Below, in pieces: positions 10,233 to 22,189 of a stretch of 64,000 bases of DNA (position 1 is its first letter; every line of letters begins with the position of its first letter). The notes beneath the pieces were generated by a model. The model had not been told where the DNA came from. It was given only the letters and a program-made list of their open reading frames with translations, and made no database searches. The stretch comes from Lumbricus terrestris (lineage: Eukaryota > Annelida > Clitellata > Crassiclitellata > Lumbricidae). The stretch is taken from contig OX457036.1 in assembly GCA_949752735.1 (NCBI GenBank), forward strand, positions 8,102,192 through 8,166,191, written 5' to 3'. A program made the translations under genes and the position numbers.

Positions 10233-10800
10233 AGCTTAAAATACTACGCTATAAAATACTATGCACTTAAAATACTGAAGGGATAAGCCTAGTAACTATT
10301 TAACTTTGAAATTGCAGTTGCATTAGCAAATACAATACGTTTACGTCATGCCATATTTTACGTTTCTTTGCAAACGAATTCTTCCTCTCGATATTGTTAT
10401 CATACACGCTATACGCAGCATATTGCCCCGTTTTGGCCCCGTTTTTCCAATTCGGAATATCGAACGGGCCATTTAATCTTCGTTTATCGCCCATAAAATG
10501 TCCGTGCTGACCCGATCGCCGCTTGACCTTACCTAATTCCATACATTGACCTCTTTCGTCGGCCAATACCCTGAGGATTGGAGCAAATACGTGCAGATCC
10601 GCTACATGCGTCAGAAGCGAACTGGGAGAATGATGAAAAACAGAAGGAGGAGGAGGAGTAGGAGGAGGGAGAGTATGGTTATGCAGAGGATTGGAGAAGG
10701 ACGAGGATTGGAGAAGGAGAAGAATGATGAAGAGAATGAGAACAGCAGAGGAAGAGGAGGAGGACCAGGAGGATGCAGAAGAATGAGTAAGATGTGATGG
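10233..10800. other. no gene seen; purine-rich tract at 10640-10790
   Basis: The GGA/GAA-rich plus strand at 10640-10790 produces long open frames in several phases, including a 212-codon minus-strand one. These look like composition artefacts. Confidence 0.4.
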
Positions 10801-10803
10801 AAG

Positions 10804-10930
10804 CAGGGGCCGCCGAGAGGGGCAGATGGCAAATGCTGTGGGCCCGGCGACTTTTAAAGGGGCCCGCGCTATATATGTAGCGCTCTCCGCCGGCCCGCTC
10901 GCCGGCAACACGGTGCCTTGCCTCATACTC
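10804..10930. repeat. CAGGGGCCGCCGAGAGGGG-type repeat end
   Basis: CAGGGGCCGCCGAGAGGGG followed by GGGCCCGGCGACTTTTAAAG looks like the end of an hAT-type element. No opposite terminus was found. GCTATATATGTAGC is a small inverted repeat inside it. Confidence 0.35.
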
Positions 10931-13900
10931 CGACCCATCGGTCATATCCTCTACTCGCATCTGTGCCACTGGAGAAGAACGTCTCGGCAAAGAGGCCCGG
11001 AACAAGGTATATAGCTCTGTAGCGTCGGATCCTGATGCTGCCCCGCCCGCGGCCACCTTGGGGGTAACATCCCGAGCTCCAGGATGGCCAATCCTCGAAA
11101 CAGGGTTCACTATTCGGGCAGAGGTCCCTCGCTTAGAGCTCCTTTTCACGGCAGACAACTTCGCTTTCTCCTCCGCATGATCTGTTTTCTTTCGCACCAT
11201 GTTACAGCGAGTTGCCGACGCGCCGTCACTTCTAACAGGTAATACCTGGCGCTGCCATGAGGCCGGCCATAGAAGGCGACACCAACTCCACTCTAGGGGA
11301 TTCAACCCTAACCGATACTGTGCCACTACCATTATCTCTTGTCCGCTACAGGACAGTCAAAATTCTCTGTATATGTTTTTCTGGTACCAGGCCTTTAGGG
11401 AGACCACCCGTATAGTTCGCTGGGAAGCGAAACTATTGTATAATTCGCGCAACAGCGAAGTCACTCGTAACCAGGAATACGGCGCTTGCCAGGCGCTTGC
11501 GTACTTGTTTCTCTCTCAACTCCGCGCTATCCAAAAGAAAGGCGCACACTCGTACTCGGGATTGTTGACTCTTTCGCCGCAACAGGCGCCGACGGTAACT
11601 GACTTTTGTATCGCTCCTGGGGTCGCGTTTACTGTCCACAGACCAGCATCGCTCCCGTATAGGGGGCTTAAAAATTAGCTAAGGGATACACAACTTCCTT
11701 AACTAAATTAACTTATGACTTATGGAACCGGGACACGCTGCGTAAATTACAGGGAGCGGTTAGGGCAGCTACGTTTAACCCTAACTTTGCGACTACGAAT
11801 TCCTCGACCGGGCGGGGAAAACCGTAGTTTCGGCGAAGTAAAGCTTGTCGAGCCTTCACCGTTTGATCCACCAAGGATATTCACTCACAGACGTTACAGA
11901 CACGGTCGTCTTGGTGCGCTGAGTCGATCGACACCAAGATCGACGGAATCGTACAAGAACTCACAAAGATACGTAACACAAGGGAAATACACGGGCGACG
12001 GCCAAAGAATCGCTTTCCGAAGCCCTTCCCAAGGAATAGGTAACACACTCGCATGTATACAAGATAGAACTCGGCGTGACGTTCAATCTGACACCAACTT
12101 TTCGTTAATCGCACAACAACTCACAAAGTTACACTCACTCGACCAGTCGTGGCCGGTATCTACCTTGGACTTCAACCAACGCTGATCAACGGCGGCTGAT
12201 ATAGCCAAGCGATCGTATCAACGGCTCTGCTACTAGCCGATTCAAAGACCAGAGGTGAAAGGAAAGATATTCGGTAGTCAAAGAATATCGCAATACACTC
12301 GCAGACCTAGGGCACTGCGCGTTGCCCACACAGACCTGTCGGCTGCGGTCACTCGCGTGGCCGCGGCGCCGCGTAACCGAACCCTACGGGAAAAGATCGG
12401 GAGAAACTCTTCGCGAGCTCCTACCATCGAAACCCTTCCAGATATCGCTTAGCTCTCTTCCGACTGACTTGTCCCACTTAACGAGACGCACAATCTGACA
12501 CCAAGATCGAACGAATCGGACGACAGATGGCAAAGCCGCTGAAAACGCGGCCGGTCTCCGCTGCACCAGGCGAAAGACCGAAAAATCGGCTAAGTCCTTT
12601 TCACGCGCGAGGCGCTTCCTCCAGACTATACCGTCAAAACCGTAACAGATACAGACAAACCTCTCACAGGGCAAGTCTTCTACTCGTCGAGATGAACCAG
12701 ATTGTCGCTTAGTTCAAAACGATTGGACCACAGGATACAAAGTTATTCACGCTCGCACTTTAGTTGGCGGCCGAGTAGACCGGGGGAAACCAAGTTTCGC
12801 GTCGCCTAAGTCCACTCACGCGCGAGGCGTTATCACCAGACTGTAGCGTCGAAACCTTAACAGATGCTGACAAACTCTCAACAGGAAAAGTCTTCCTCTC
12901 GACCGGTTGAACAAAGTTGTCGCTTAGTTCAAAACGATCCGACTACAGGATACAAAGTTATTCAGTGCACAACTACTTCGTCCGGGCGACCGCTGGGATA
13001 GCACGCGAACAGAACAGCAACGCACTTTCGCTACTCTTGAGGCAAATTCACTTATTCGGCTCTAACTCTCGAACAGGACGAGCTAGACCGGTTTTCTTGA
13101 CACTTTCACGGGCAAATCGTATGCACTGCACGATCCGATGCAGGTTTCAAGACGATCAGGTAAGTTTTCACCGAGTACGGCACTCACGGACACTAGGACT
13201 CGACGTCGATGCCCCGTCAGGCGCAGCACCGACCTCTCGCCGAAGAGTCAAAGTACGGCAAAATATGGCAACACTGTATTTCACTCACTCGTATTGTTGG
13301 AACCAGGTTTATCGCTTTCAAAGTACCACTGAATCCGAATCAACGTTCACAGCCAAGCTGGAATGACGAAAGATACACTGAGCGCACGAGGCGTCGATTG
13401 TCCGGGCAGCGCCCGCGACACTGAATGACGGCACGTCCGGGGCGGACGGTGTCCAAGTGAGATGCACCGGACGGTGTGGAAGCTTTCAACGCAGTCACCA
13501 ACAGCGCCTTCCAATCGTAGGCGGAAATGTTATGAGTATTCTTCTCCGGACCGTAGAGCCGAAGCGTCTCTGTAGCTTGGCGGGTTTCACCCTAACCCGT
13601 ATATTTTAATATTAACCGCTTTCGCGGCGAGGCGCTCGCTGGCGTGGCCGAGGTCTGTAGGGGGCTGAGTCCTACGAGACCGGACCCGTCGCTCAGCAGC
13701 AGATGCTGGGTCGGAATGTATACGCTATATTATATGAATTATTCAGAAACTCGCCTTGTCGCCATGCAATGGGCACCAGCGAGGAGTCATAGGTCTACTG
13801 ACGGCAAGAGCCGAAGTATGCGCTCTCCCGGCGCGGCGGTTAACTCGGTCGAGGCTTCACCCCAATGGAAAAGTCATTTGTCACAAGAGGAAAGAAACTC

Positions 13901-14650
13901 ATATACTGTAAAGGCCAAGAGGCCGTATTCTCACTCGCTCGCCTGGTGGCAAGACGTATGTGCTGACAACAGGTAACTCAAGTTCAACAGACGAGGCCTT
14001 ACCGCTTATCGACGGTTGCGCGCTCGCCTTGGCCGGCCGTGCAGATTAACCGACGCGGGCCGCCGAGGATAACCTTCCCAGTACTATGTCACACGTACGA
14101 GGCACAAGGAACCACTTGTCTTCCCGGGTACACCAAGGATTAGTGCACTAACAGTACCCACAGCGTACGCAATGCGCAGAATCCGTTATGAAATGTCGGA
14201 TGCCGACGAGCCCGTGACGGGTAGGGGGCCGAGTCCTACACACGCCGGCGCCTCGATCAGACGATGCGGTAACACTGCTTTCTTTTACGTTGCAAGCACT
14301 CAACGGCTTCGTCAAACCAATACCACTGGATATGACAGTCAGTAAAACTCGGCGCTGTACGCCAGGAGACAGTTGCAAGTAAGACGGGATGAGCCACCAC
14401 CAACTCTCCCTGACGCGGTCGTAGCGCGGCGATGCCCAGTCGGCCGTCGCTAGATCGTCAATACACGTAACGTACAACCTCCGCGGTGCGGATTCGCTCC
14501 GGATACAATATTTCTCGTCAAATTCACCAGAAAACGTTTGGACACCAACAAACCAACGTAGCAATGTCAATTCAACGTGCCAGGACTGCGTAGAGAGCAA
14601 TGAAACGAACAGAGTTAATATTCATTGCCCATGGAGTAATCGCCATTACT
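10931..14650. other. GC-rich block of unknown nature with internal direct repeats
   Basis: This 3.7-kb block is visibly richer in GC and CpG than its surroundings and open in many short frames (159 codons at 11199-11678, 156 at 11715-12185, 150 on the minus strand at 14148-14600). None shows a recognisable motif. It holds two diverged direct copies ~215 bp apart at about 12589-12760 and 12806-12974, both containing CGCGCGAGGCG and TCGCTTAGTTCAAAACGAT. GACACCAAGATCGA occurs at about 11930 and 12499. GTAGGGGGC-GAGTCCTAC recurs near 13660 and 14221. It may be a decayed large mobile element or a satellite-like array. Confidence 0.4.
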
Positions 14651-14653
14651 CCA
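14632..14653. other. 22-bp hairpin TGGAGTAAT-CGCC-ATTACTCCA
   Basis: Perfect 9-bp arms with a 4-nt loop at the right edge of the GC-rich block, followed by CACATATATAG. A similar CACATATATAGG lies at 15178. Either could be a promoter-like TATA sequence, but no transcript is evident. Confidence 0.4.
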
Positions 14654-15530
14654 CATATATAGCAGAGCACCGTGTGGCAGGCTTTATTCCACCGGAATAT
14701 CACTGTTTTAGCACGATTTTTCAGTATACGAAAAATCTTGGATAATTCGCCAAAAATCCATTTATTGTCAGATCGTCACCGGGTTTCTTTCTATCGTTTC
14801 CCAAACGACTTCTACGTAACCTACGCCCTAAATTAAGATTATTGGACGGCCAGAAAATTAATTATTCTACGGGTACTAAAATACCTAAGAGCGTTCCATA
14901 GCGATTTGGCTATAAATGCCTCATCTTCGCTCTCGCCTGCTTCCAGCTGTGTTCCTCAGGCATTAACTACCGGTCGCGCTTTATAGCGCAGTGGTCGCGC
15001 TTTAATAGCGCGTATTTTCGTAGCGCATTTCTGCTAGGGGAAATTATGCCTTACCTATTACTGACTCTAACTACACGGTTGGGCTGCTTTAGGAGCGTCA
15101 CCGTGGCTCCTGCCTGTCTCCAGCTTCAGTTTGACAAGGCAGCCGATCGGTGTTTCTCGTCTTGTGGCTGAAACGCCACATATATAGGTGGCTACAATGA
15201 AGAAAGGTTTTTGATTCATGCCTTTTTAAATAATTATTGGAGATAAAATTAACTATAATCAATTTAAACTTCAAGTTGACAACTGATTAAAATCGTATTT
15301 TATGTATAAATAGAAACTGTACCTACACATTTATAACTTCAATATTATTTGTTTAGAAAAATTATTTCCCATTAAGCCCGAAGGTATAGTTTATGGGCCT
15401 GTGATTGCTCTGCCTATAGGGGCCCTTGGAATTTCTCCAGTCAAACCTGGGTGGAAGAAGAAACATAGGATGGTGGAAGACTGAAGGATGTGGAAAGAAG
15501 GATGCGGATGAGGGATGGAAACAGATAAAT
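14654..15530. other. no gene seen; paired GCGCTTTATAGCGC words
   Basis: Two GTCGCGCTTTA-TAGCGC copies at about 14972-15012 are each self-complementary. Nothing else is recognised. Confidence 0.3.
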
Positions 15531-16957
15531 GGTAGGATGATGGAGGATAGTGAGATAGATGGAGAGAGAAATGGCAGGATGATGGTAGGATAGTGAGATA
15601 GATGGAGAGACAAATGGTAGGATGATGGTAGGATAGTGAGATAGATGGAGAGAGAAATGGTAGGATGATGGTAGGATAGTGAGATAGATGGAGAGAGAAA
15701 TGGTAGGATGATGGTAGGATAGTGAGATAGATGGAGAGACAAATGGTAGGATGATGGTAGGATAGTGAGATAGATGGAGAGACAAATGGTAGGATGATGG
15801 TAGGATAGTGAGATAGATGGAGAGAGAAATGGTAGGATGATGGTAGGATAGTGAGATAGATGGAGAGACAAATGGTAGGATGATGGTAGGATAGTGAGAT
15901 AGATGGAGAGACAAATGGTAGGATGATGGTAGGATAGTGAGATAGATGGAGAGAGAAATGGTAGGATGATGGTAGGATAGTGAGATAGATGGAGAGACAA
16001 ATGGTAGGATGATGGTAGGATAGTGAGATAGATGGAGAGAGAAATGGTAGGATGATGGTAGGATAGTGAGATAGATGGAGAGACAAATGGTAGGATGATG
16101 GTAGGATAGTGAGATAGATGGAGAGAGAAATGGTAGGATGATGGTAGGATAGTGAGATAGATGGAGAGAGAAATGGTAGGATGATGGTAGGATAGTGAGA
16201 TAGATGGAGAGAGAAATGGTAGGATGATGGTAGGATAGTGAGATAGATGGAGAGACAAATGGTAGGATGATGGTAGGATAGTGAGATAGATGGAGAGAGA
16301 AATGGTAGGATGATGGTAGGATAGTGAGATAGATGGAGAGACAAATGGTAGGATGATGGTAGGATAGTGAGATAGATGGAGAGAGAAATGGTAGGATGAT
16401 GGTAGGATAGTGAGATAGATGGAGAGACAAATGGTAGGATGATGGTAGGATAGTGAGATAGATGGAGAGACAAATGGTAGGATGATGGTAGGATAGTGAG
16501 ATAGATGGAGAGAGAAATGGTAGGATGATGGTAGGATAGTGAGATAGATGGAGAGACAAATGGTAGGATGATGGTAGGATAGTGAGATAGATGGAGAGAG
16601 AAATGGTAGGATGATGGTAGGATAGTGAGATAGATGGAGAGACAAATGGTAGGATGATGGTAGGATAGTGAGATAGATGGAGAGACAAATGGTAGGATGA
16701 TGGTAGGATAGTGAGATAGATGGAGAGAGAAATGGTAGGATGATGGTAGGATAGTGAGATAGATGGAGAGACAAATGGTAGGATGATGGTAGGATAGTGA
16801 GATAGATGGAGAGACAAATGGTAGGATGATGGAGGATAGTGAGATAGATGGAGAGACAAATGGTAGGATGATGGAGGATAGTGAGATAGATGGAGAGAGA
16901 AATGGTAGGATGATGGTAGGATAGTGAGATAGATGGAGAGAGAAATGGTAGGATGCA
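15531..16957. repeat. 43-bp minisatellite, 33 units
   Basis: The unit contains ATGGTAGGATGATGGTAGG then ATAGTGAGATAGATGGAGAG. Because 43 is not a multiple of 3, all minus-strand frames stay open, giving artefactual frames of 360-578 codons with a 43-residue period. Units differ mainly at one base, AGAGAAATGG versus AGACAAATGG. A few edge units lack one T and are 42 bp. Confidence 0.95.
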
Positions 16958-17662
16958 TGGGATGGAAAAGAAGAGGAGAAGGCGTGGCTGTGGTGGAAAG
17001 GAGGAGGAGAAAGATCAGGGAGAGGCGATTGAGAAGGAGATGGATGGGAAGAAGAGGGAGAGGGAGAGGAAGAGTTGGTCGGGGAGAAGGAGGAGGAAGA
17101 GGAAGAAGAAGAAGAAGAGGAGGAGGAGGAGAAGGAGGAGGAGGAGGATTGAAGATCGGTGGATAAAGGATATGCAACGGGACATACAGAGAGGAGAAGG
17201 AGGAGGAGGAGGAGAAGAAAGAAGAGAAAGAGGATAAGGAAATTGAGGAGAATAAGAGTTGATGGAGATGGAGGAGGAGGAAGAAAAAAGAGGACGTGTG
17301 AGTTGGGACGAGGAGGAGGAGGAGAGAGAAAAGTACGATGGAAGTGAAGGAATGGAAGGAAGAGGAATTTAAAGAACTAAGGACAAGGTTGACGAAGTGG
17401 ACGAGGAGGCATCTTAGAAGGAGGAGTGGCTGGATGAGGTGGATGAGGATTACTTGGAAGTGGGAAAGATGGAAGAGGACGAGGAAGAGAAAGGAGGATA
17501 AAAGGGAGAAGAGGAGAAGTAAGAGGAGGACGAGGAAGATGAGGAGAACGGAAACGAGGATGGAAAGTTGGAGGAAGAGAAAGAAGTACAGGAAGAGGAA
17601 AAGAATTCGGATGAGGAAGAGGAGGAATAGGAGAGCGAGGAAGGGCGAGGAATGGGTGGATT
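16958..17662. repeat. ~700-bp polypurine tract (GGA/GAA)
   Basis: The plus strand is almost entirely G and A, with many mirror-symmetric GGAGGAGGA and AAGAAGAAG words. The Arg/Lys/Glu-rich frames over it are composition artefacts. Mirror-repeat purine tracts of this length can form triplex DNA. Confidence 0.85.
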
Positions 17663-18433
17663 GCGGTGGATGATCTAGAAGGAAGAAGCGGATTTATCGG
17701 TGGAACATTATCCAGACGACGTGTATCATTTTCTGCGTCAGTTCTGGCCGTTGCCGCCTCTTTTTCCCGCCACCGCTGCCGCCGCCAACTCGGCTATCGT
17801 CTGCTCCGTGGCTCATCGAGGTTGCCAGATTGCGGAAATGCTTTGTCGCGAGGATCGCGTAAGAAAAGTAGCACAAAAGTCGCGCAATCACCGGTTAAAT
17901 TAAGACATTGACAAATTTTGCCATGTATAGTTGTATACATCAAAAACATACATTGCAATATTGGTTTCGTTAGTGGCGTCACAAGACGCGATGTAACCAT
18001 CGACGCAAAAACTTTAGATACTGGCAGGCGCATCCTAGTTCTTACCGTAGACTAGTCCGAATGTCGTAGCGCATGGATTTATTATTAAGTTAGCAACAAG
18101 ACACGTGAATAGAAGCTAGAAAAGGCAACCTAGTAACCAACAACTATGAGAATTCAAAACGCTGCCGTGGGACAATTCAAAAGGAGCCCAAAATATCGCG
18201 AGGACGAACTTTTCAGCATTAAAAAGTAGCCCAATACTCGCTCTTTTCGCGATGATCAGGCAACCCTGTGGCTGATCGCCGCTTGGTGGCGCTGGTGACG
18301 TCTGGCTTCGGTGGCGCTGTTGCTGATCAATACAGCTGCAACGACCACACGGTCTGGGTCGATTAGTGGCCGAAGGGGAAGAAGGAAGCGTCTTCTTATT
18401 AGTTGTTGCGGACACCTTTGGCGGGTCCAATCG
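17663..18433. other. no gene recognised; mixed composition
   Basis: Several 65-110-codon frames overlap on both strands here. None contains a domain I recognise. Confidence 0.3.
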
Positions 18434-18505
18434 ATCACCCCCTGCAGCAGGGGCAGGGTCAGAGGGGCAGAGGGGCAGAGGGGGCAGGGGCAGGGGCAGG
18501 GGCAG
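18434..18505 (+). repeat. (GGGGCA)n run with G-quadruplex potential
   Basis: Four or more G4 runs separated by CA occur at 18480-18502, preceded by the small inverted repeat CCCCTGC-A-GCAGGGG. Confidence 0.7.
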
Positions 18506-18639
18506 ATCACTCTCCCTGGGCCAACGATCTCTCCTTCGATCTTTCTCTCGTTTTCCCTCATATTATTATCTCTATTTGCCACTCGATTTCTGATTTCTGG
18601 TCTTTCGGCTCCGGTTTGTGCTGTGCGTGTGTTTGTTGG

Positions 18640-18789
18640 ACTGCTTGGTTATCTCTGCGCCTCTGTCTGTGTGTATGTCTCTGTATCTGTGTCTGTCTAT
18701 CTGCATGTCTGCCTTCGTCTGTCTCTGTCTGTCTGTCTGCCGGTCTATCCGTCTGTATGTCTGTCCATGTATCTCTGCTTGTCGGTCTA

Positions 18790-18840
<51 letters not shown>

Positions 18841-18960
18841 GGTTTTTCTATATCTTCTACTCCAGTTCACATTGTGCGCATGTTGGTCGGGCTACTTGTC
18901 TGTGTCCGTCTGTCTCTCTGCTTTGTGTCTGTCTATCTGTCTGTGTGTGTGTCTTTCTGG
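18640..18960. repeat. (TCTG)n microsatellite region
   Basis: Pure TCTG from about 18788 to 18840 with degenerate TCTG/TGTC on both sides. The [12 protein letters not shown] frames are translations of the repeat. Confidence 0.9.
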
Positions 18961-19365
18961 TCTTTCAACTGCGGCTCACACTGAACGCTTGTTTGTCGAG
19001 ATGTTTGATGGTCGCTATTCCTCTATTATTAGAACACGACACTACATGTATATACCGTCGAAGCTGTGCAACCATTATTTTTGACAACGCGTGACACTGA
19101 AGAACTTATTCTTGAGGCCGAGGGCCACGCCGATAAACTCAAAAGCTGCGAATACAATTCACGGAAAAATATTAGCTGAACTGAACTTTATTATGCAATA
19201 TAAAAATAATTTTGAAAGCGTCATGGAAACTGAATTATGGGCACATAATTGTCAAATCGTAAGCCACCTTACTTGTACTTTCTGCGTAAAACGTATCCGA
19301 GGTCACACTATAAAATTATGCCAGAGCGGACAAAGCTATATTGTTAAACGTGCGGGTAATTACCC
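18961..19365. other. no gene recognised; perfect palindrome at 19352
   Basis: A 96-codon frame at 19091-19381 has no recognisable domain. GCGGGTAATTACCCGC at about 19352-19367 is a perfect 16-bp palindrome at the edge of the adjacent transposon. Confidence 0.35.
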
Positions 19366-19754
19366 GCACAACAAATTTTAACTTTTTTTGATTTCCTAAA
19401 AAACTTCAACTGTTTTTTATAGAATTTGGCATGCTGAAAACAGTGGTGTTCTCAGAATTTTTCTATCACGTAAGGTTTTTGAGAAAAATGACATGCAAGT
19501 TGTCCACAGAAATGCCCATAGTTGCATACATTTGCAACAGGCCTATTCGTGTAATATAATGCCACTCGACAGCAAATGTAAAACACTCGTCCCAAAATTG
19601 TGGGTGCTGTTGACAGAGCAATTCAAATCCAAAGAAAATGTCATTTCAGAATGATTGTATCACAAAATTTTGAAAAAAGCAAAATTAAAGTATCATAATT
19701 ATACCCGGAACGCTCGGTTGCATGTGCAAGCTTACACTGTATCTGAGATTCAGT

Positions 19755-20935
19755 TAAAGTTTTATAATGGGCCTAAAATGTTTTGATGTTGATTTTAGTT
19801 TATATTCAGTGTCTGGTGCATCTCGTTTGAGTGTCCACTGTCCAGCAATAGCTGGACAGTGGACACTGTCCAACGTTGACGGATTCCAGTTGCCCTGGTA
19901 AGGTTTTCCATTGTCGCAATGTCCTGGTGAAACCTTTCTCCATGTTCATCACTGACTGCACCTAGATTTGCAGGGAAGAAGTCCAAGTGAGAATGCAGGA
20001 AGTGAATCTTAAGTGACATGTTGCGTTTCATGTCTTTGTATGTTGCAAAAAGTCTGTTAACCAGTTGAATGTAATTTGTTGCTCTGTATTACCAAGAAAA
20101 TCCTCCACAACATCCTTGAATGCTTTCCAGGCGATTGTCTCTGGTCTCTCCAGCAGATGTTCAAGCTGCTTATCATTGGTGATGTGTCTGATCTGTAGAT
20201 CCGTGCACAAAAATGCCTTCCTAGATCTTGGCATCACTTATTCTTGAGGACTTCTGCTGCAGATGAAGAAAACCTTCACCATCCTTGTGCATGGCTTTTA
20301 CCAACACTTTTCATCAGTTCCAGCTTTAAGTGAAGAGAAGGCAGATATATCTTTGTCGGATCGATTTCTGTCCAGTACTTTGTGACAGCAAACTAGAGTC
20401 TTGAATCCAGTTGTTCAGCTTTTGCTTTCGACAAACCTAAGTCTAACTGTGTGATGAGATGAGGCTCACCAGACACAGACCTACCTACCTGAAAATCCGT
20501 ATCACCGTCAGCAGCTGCATACTCGTTCCTAGCTGGATCAATGCAGCATCTTCATCTCCTTCGTCTAAGCTCCATTTCTCTGGTGGCTTCGGTGTATGAA
20601 AACTTTGATTGTGTGGCGCTGCCAGCGCTGGTATCATTGTCGAATGACGGTCTGGGTATTCAGTTCCTTTCTTATTCTTGCCCAAGAAACCAGAAACATT
20701 AGTGAGACAAAATTAGCAGTCCGTCACATCATCTTTCTGTTCTCGCAAGACCATCGGGATGGCAAACAGCATTGCTTTCGCATGACCACGGAGCCAAACT
20801 CTAAGATCTACACCACATCTTTCACATCAAATTCCATTCTTTGGCTTTCTCTCCAGCCTTGCAACCAAAGGTACATCTCATATGCTTTATTGACAAATCC
20901 AGTCATGGTGTGTGTCTCTGAGGCTGACTCATAGT
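19755..20935 (-). pseudogene. broken gene of an uncharacterised invertebrate transposon-linked family
   Basis: In minus-strand order, split over several frames, I read FVNKAYEMYLRCKAGEK, a CYFCLTNVSG-like zinc-ligand patch, KGTEYPDRHS, KYWTEIDPTKIYLPSLHLKL, AWKAFKDVVEDFLGN, FLHSHLDFFPANLGAVSDE, then YQGNWNPSTL and TLKRDAPDTEYK. I recognise these blocks as the colinear conserved segments of a large family of unnamed proteins repeated in many arthropod and cnidarian genomes. Its function is not known to me. Frameshifts and stops throughout show it is dead. The enclosing inverted repeats support a transposon origin. A 38-bp hairpin (19830-19867) interrupts the segment before TLKRD. Confidence 0.65.
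19830..19867. other. perfect 17-bp-arm hairpin inside the pseudogene
   Basis: AGTGTCCACTGTCCAGC, loop AATA, then the exact inverse. It sits where the family has one short coding segment, so it looks like a local inverted duplication. Confidence 0.8.
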
Positions 20936-21518
20936 ATAGCCTATAGAATACTCCACAAATGCGGCAAACAACGTAGGCCTACATGTATCACGCCTGTTGC
21001 AACACTGGCGAGATATTTCGGATGACAACAACCGTTTTAAAATATATTATAGTTTAAAGCTTGTCTAAAAAATAAGCTGGCTAACTTGTTATGCATCTTA
21101 CATACATGTAGACAAAACTAAACTTTGGAAATAGACATCAAAATGCAAATAAACTGATGTCAACTTCCTCAGAGGGATATACAATTATACATGTATGCTT
21201 GGAAGCGACTTTAATAGGGTTTAGAACTTTTGCAGGCAGATTCCAACCAGCATTAATGAATATGCAGGTCCAAGTTTATTTTATTATACACGACAAAATT
21301 ATGTAAACTATCCCAAGTGTATACCTGGACATACCTCAGTTACACAAAGCTTATTAAAACGTTATATCTTAAAAACATGAAAATAAATATAAAATTTGAA
21401 GATTTCTCAAAAACGTTACGTGATGGGACAATTTCAAGGTGATTTTCGTGATCAGCAGCAAAAACTGCATAAGAAACACCTGAAAGTGTTCAGGAAACCA
21501 AAACACTGTTGTGCAGTG

Positions 21519-21960
21519 TAATTGGTCAAAACTTCCCCATGTATTGAGAGTTATTATCTTGGCAATTTAATGGGCACACTATATAATTCTCCAAAATGAA
21601 ATGAATGAATGATGCGAGACTTAGTGCGCAGTGTCTGTTTTAATATTTCTGATCGTTTAACGTTTCTCTTTCTTGGATTCTTTTATAGCTTGTAGGCGAT
21701 ATTATTATTAATAATATTAATATCAGTCTTGCCATTGAAAACGCATAAATATAAATGAATAATGCATTAAAAATAAAATAAACTGCTGTCTAAGTAGAAG
21801 CAGTATAATTAGCCTTCCAAAAACTGATATTGTGTATACTAAATACGTATAGACTTGTACGGATGTAAAATAAATTATAGCCTACAAATCCATGTCTATG
21901 AGTGTTTACGCAATTAAACATGACATAGGCCTAATATATTCAGGTATATAATTATAGGCT
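21519..21960. other. AT-rich, no feature recognised
   Basis: No frame, known repeat core or inverted repeat was found. Confidence 0.3.
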
Positions 21961-21964
21961 TTTA

Positions 21965-22030
21965 CGTATGTGTGTTCGCGTGTGTGTTTGCGTGTGTGTG
22001 CTCGTGTGTTGGTTTGTGCGCGTGTGTCCG
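21965..22030. repeat. GT-rich microsatellite
   Basis: GTGTGTGTTCGCGTGTG-type words. Confidence 0.7.
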
Positions 22031-22189
22031 AGATCGTTCTTCTGTTTCTAGGAAACCGTTGAACAGATGGATGTCGAGTGTTGATGGTAAAAAGGTTTCG
22101 TCAGAGAACAGTCTATTGATTCGAGACAGACTGCAGAGGCAATGCAAGTGTCCCAAGTGCACTGTCCGTCTTCTTTAGTGCACACTTAC

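Larger units (their letters stand above)
19366..21518 (-). mobile_element. decayed DNA transposon with long inverted repeats
   Basis: The left segment (19366-19490) and the right segment (21405-21518) are inverted relatives. Shared blocks in the same order are GCACAACA, TTTCCT, TGTTT-TTAT, ATCACGTAA-GTTTTTGAGAAA. They enclose the pseudogene on the minus strand, so the gene is most simply read as the element's own. Exact ends and a target duplication could not be fixed. Confidence 0.6.

Noticed and set aside
10679..11332. 217-codon minus ORF across the GC-rich block edge
   Set aside because: Overlaps a 212-codon ORF in another frame and a purine tract; no recognisable motif.
15531..16957. Possible CRISPR-like array
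   Set aside because: Repeats are directly abutting with no unique spacers; it is a minisatellite in animal DNA.
15362..17177. Very long minus-strand ORFs (360, 470 and 578 codons)
   Set aside because: They are the 43-bp minisatellite read in three frames, with a 43-residue period and no conserved domain.
18311..19094. 257-codon cysteine/leucine-rich ORF resembling a membrane protein
   Set aside because: Its hydrophobic part is TCTG repeat translation and the remainder has no domain.
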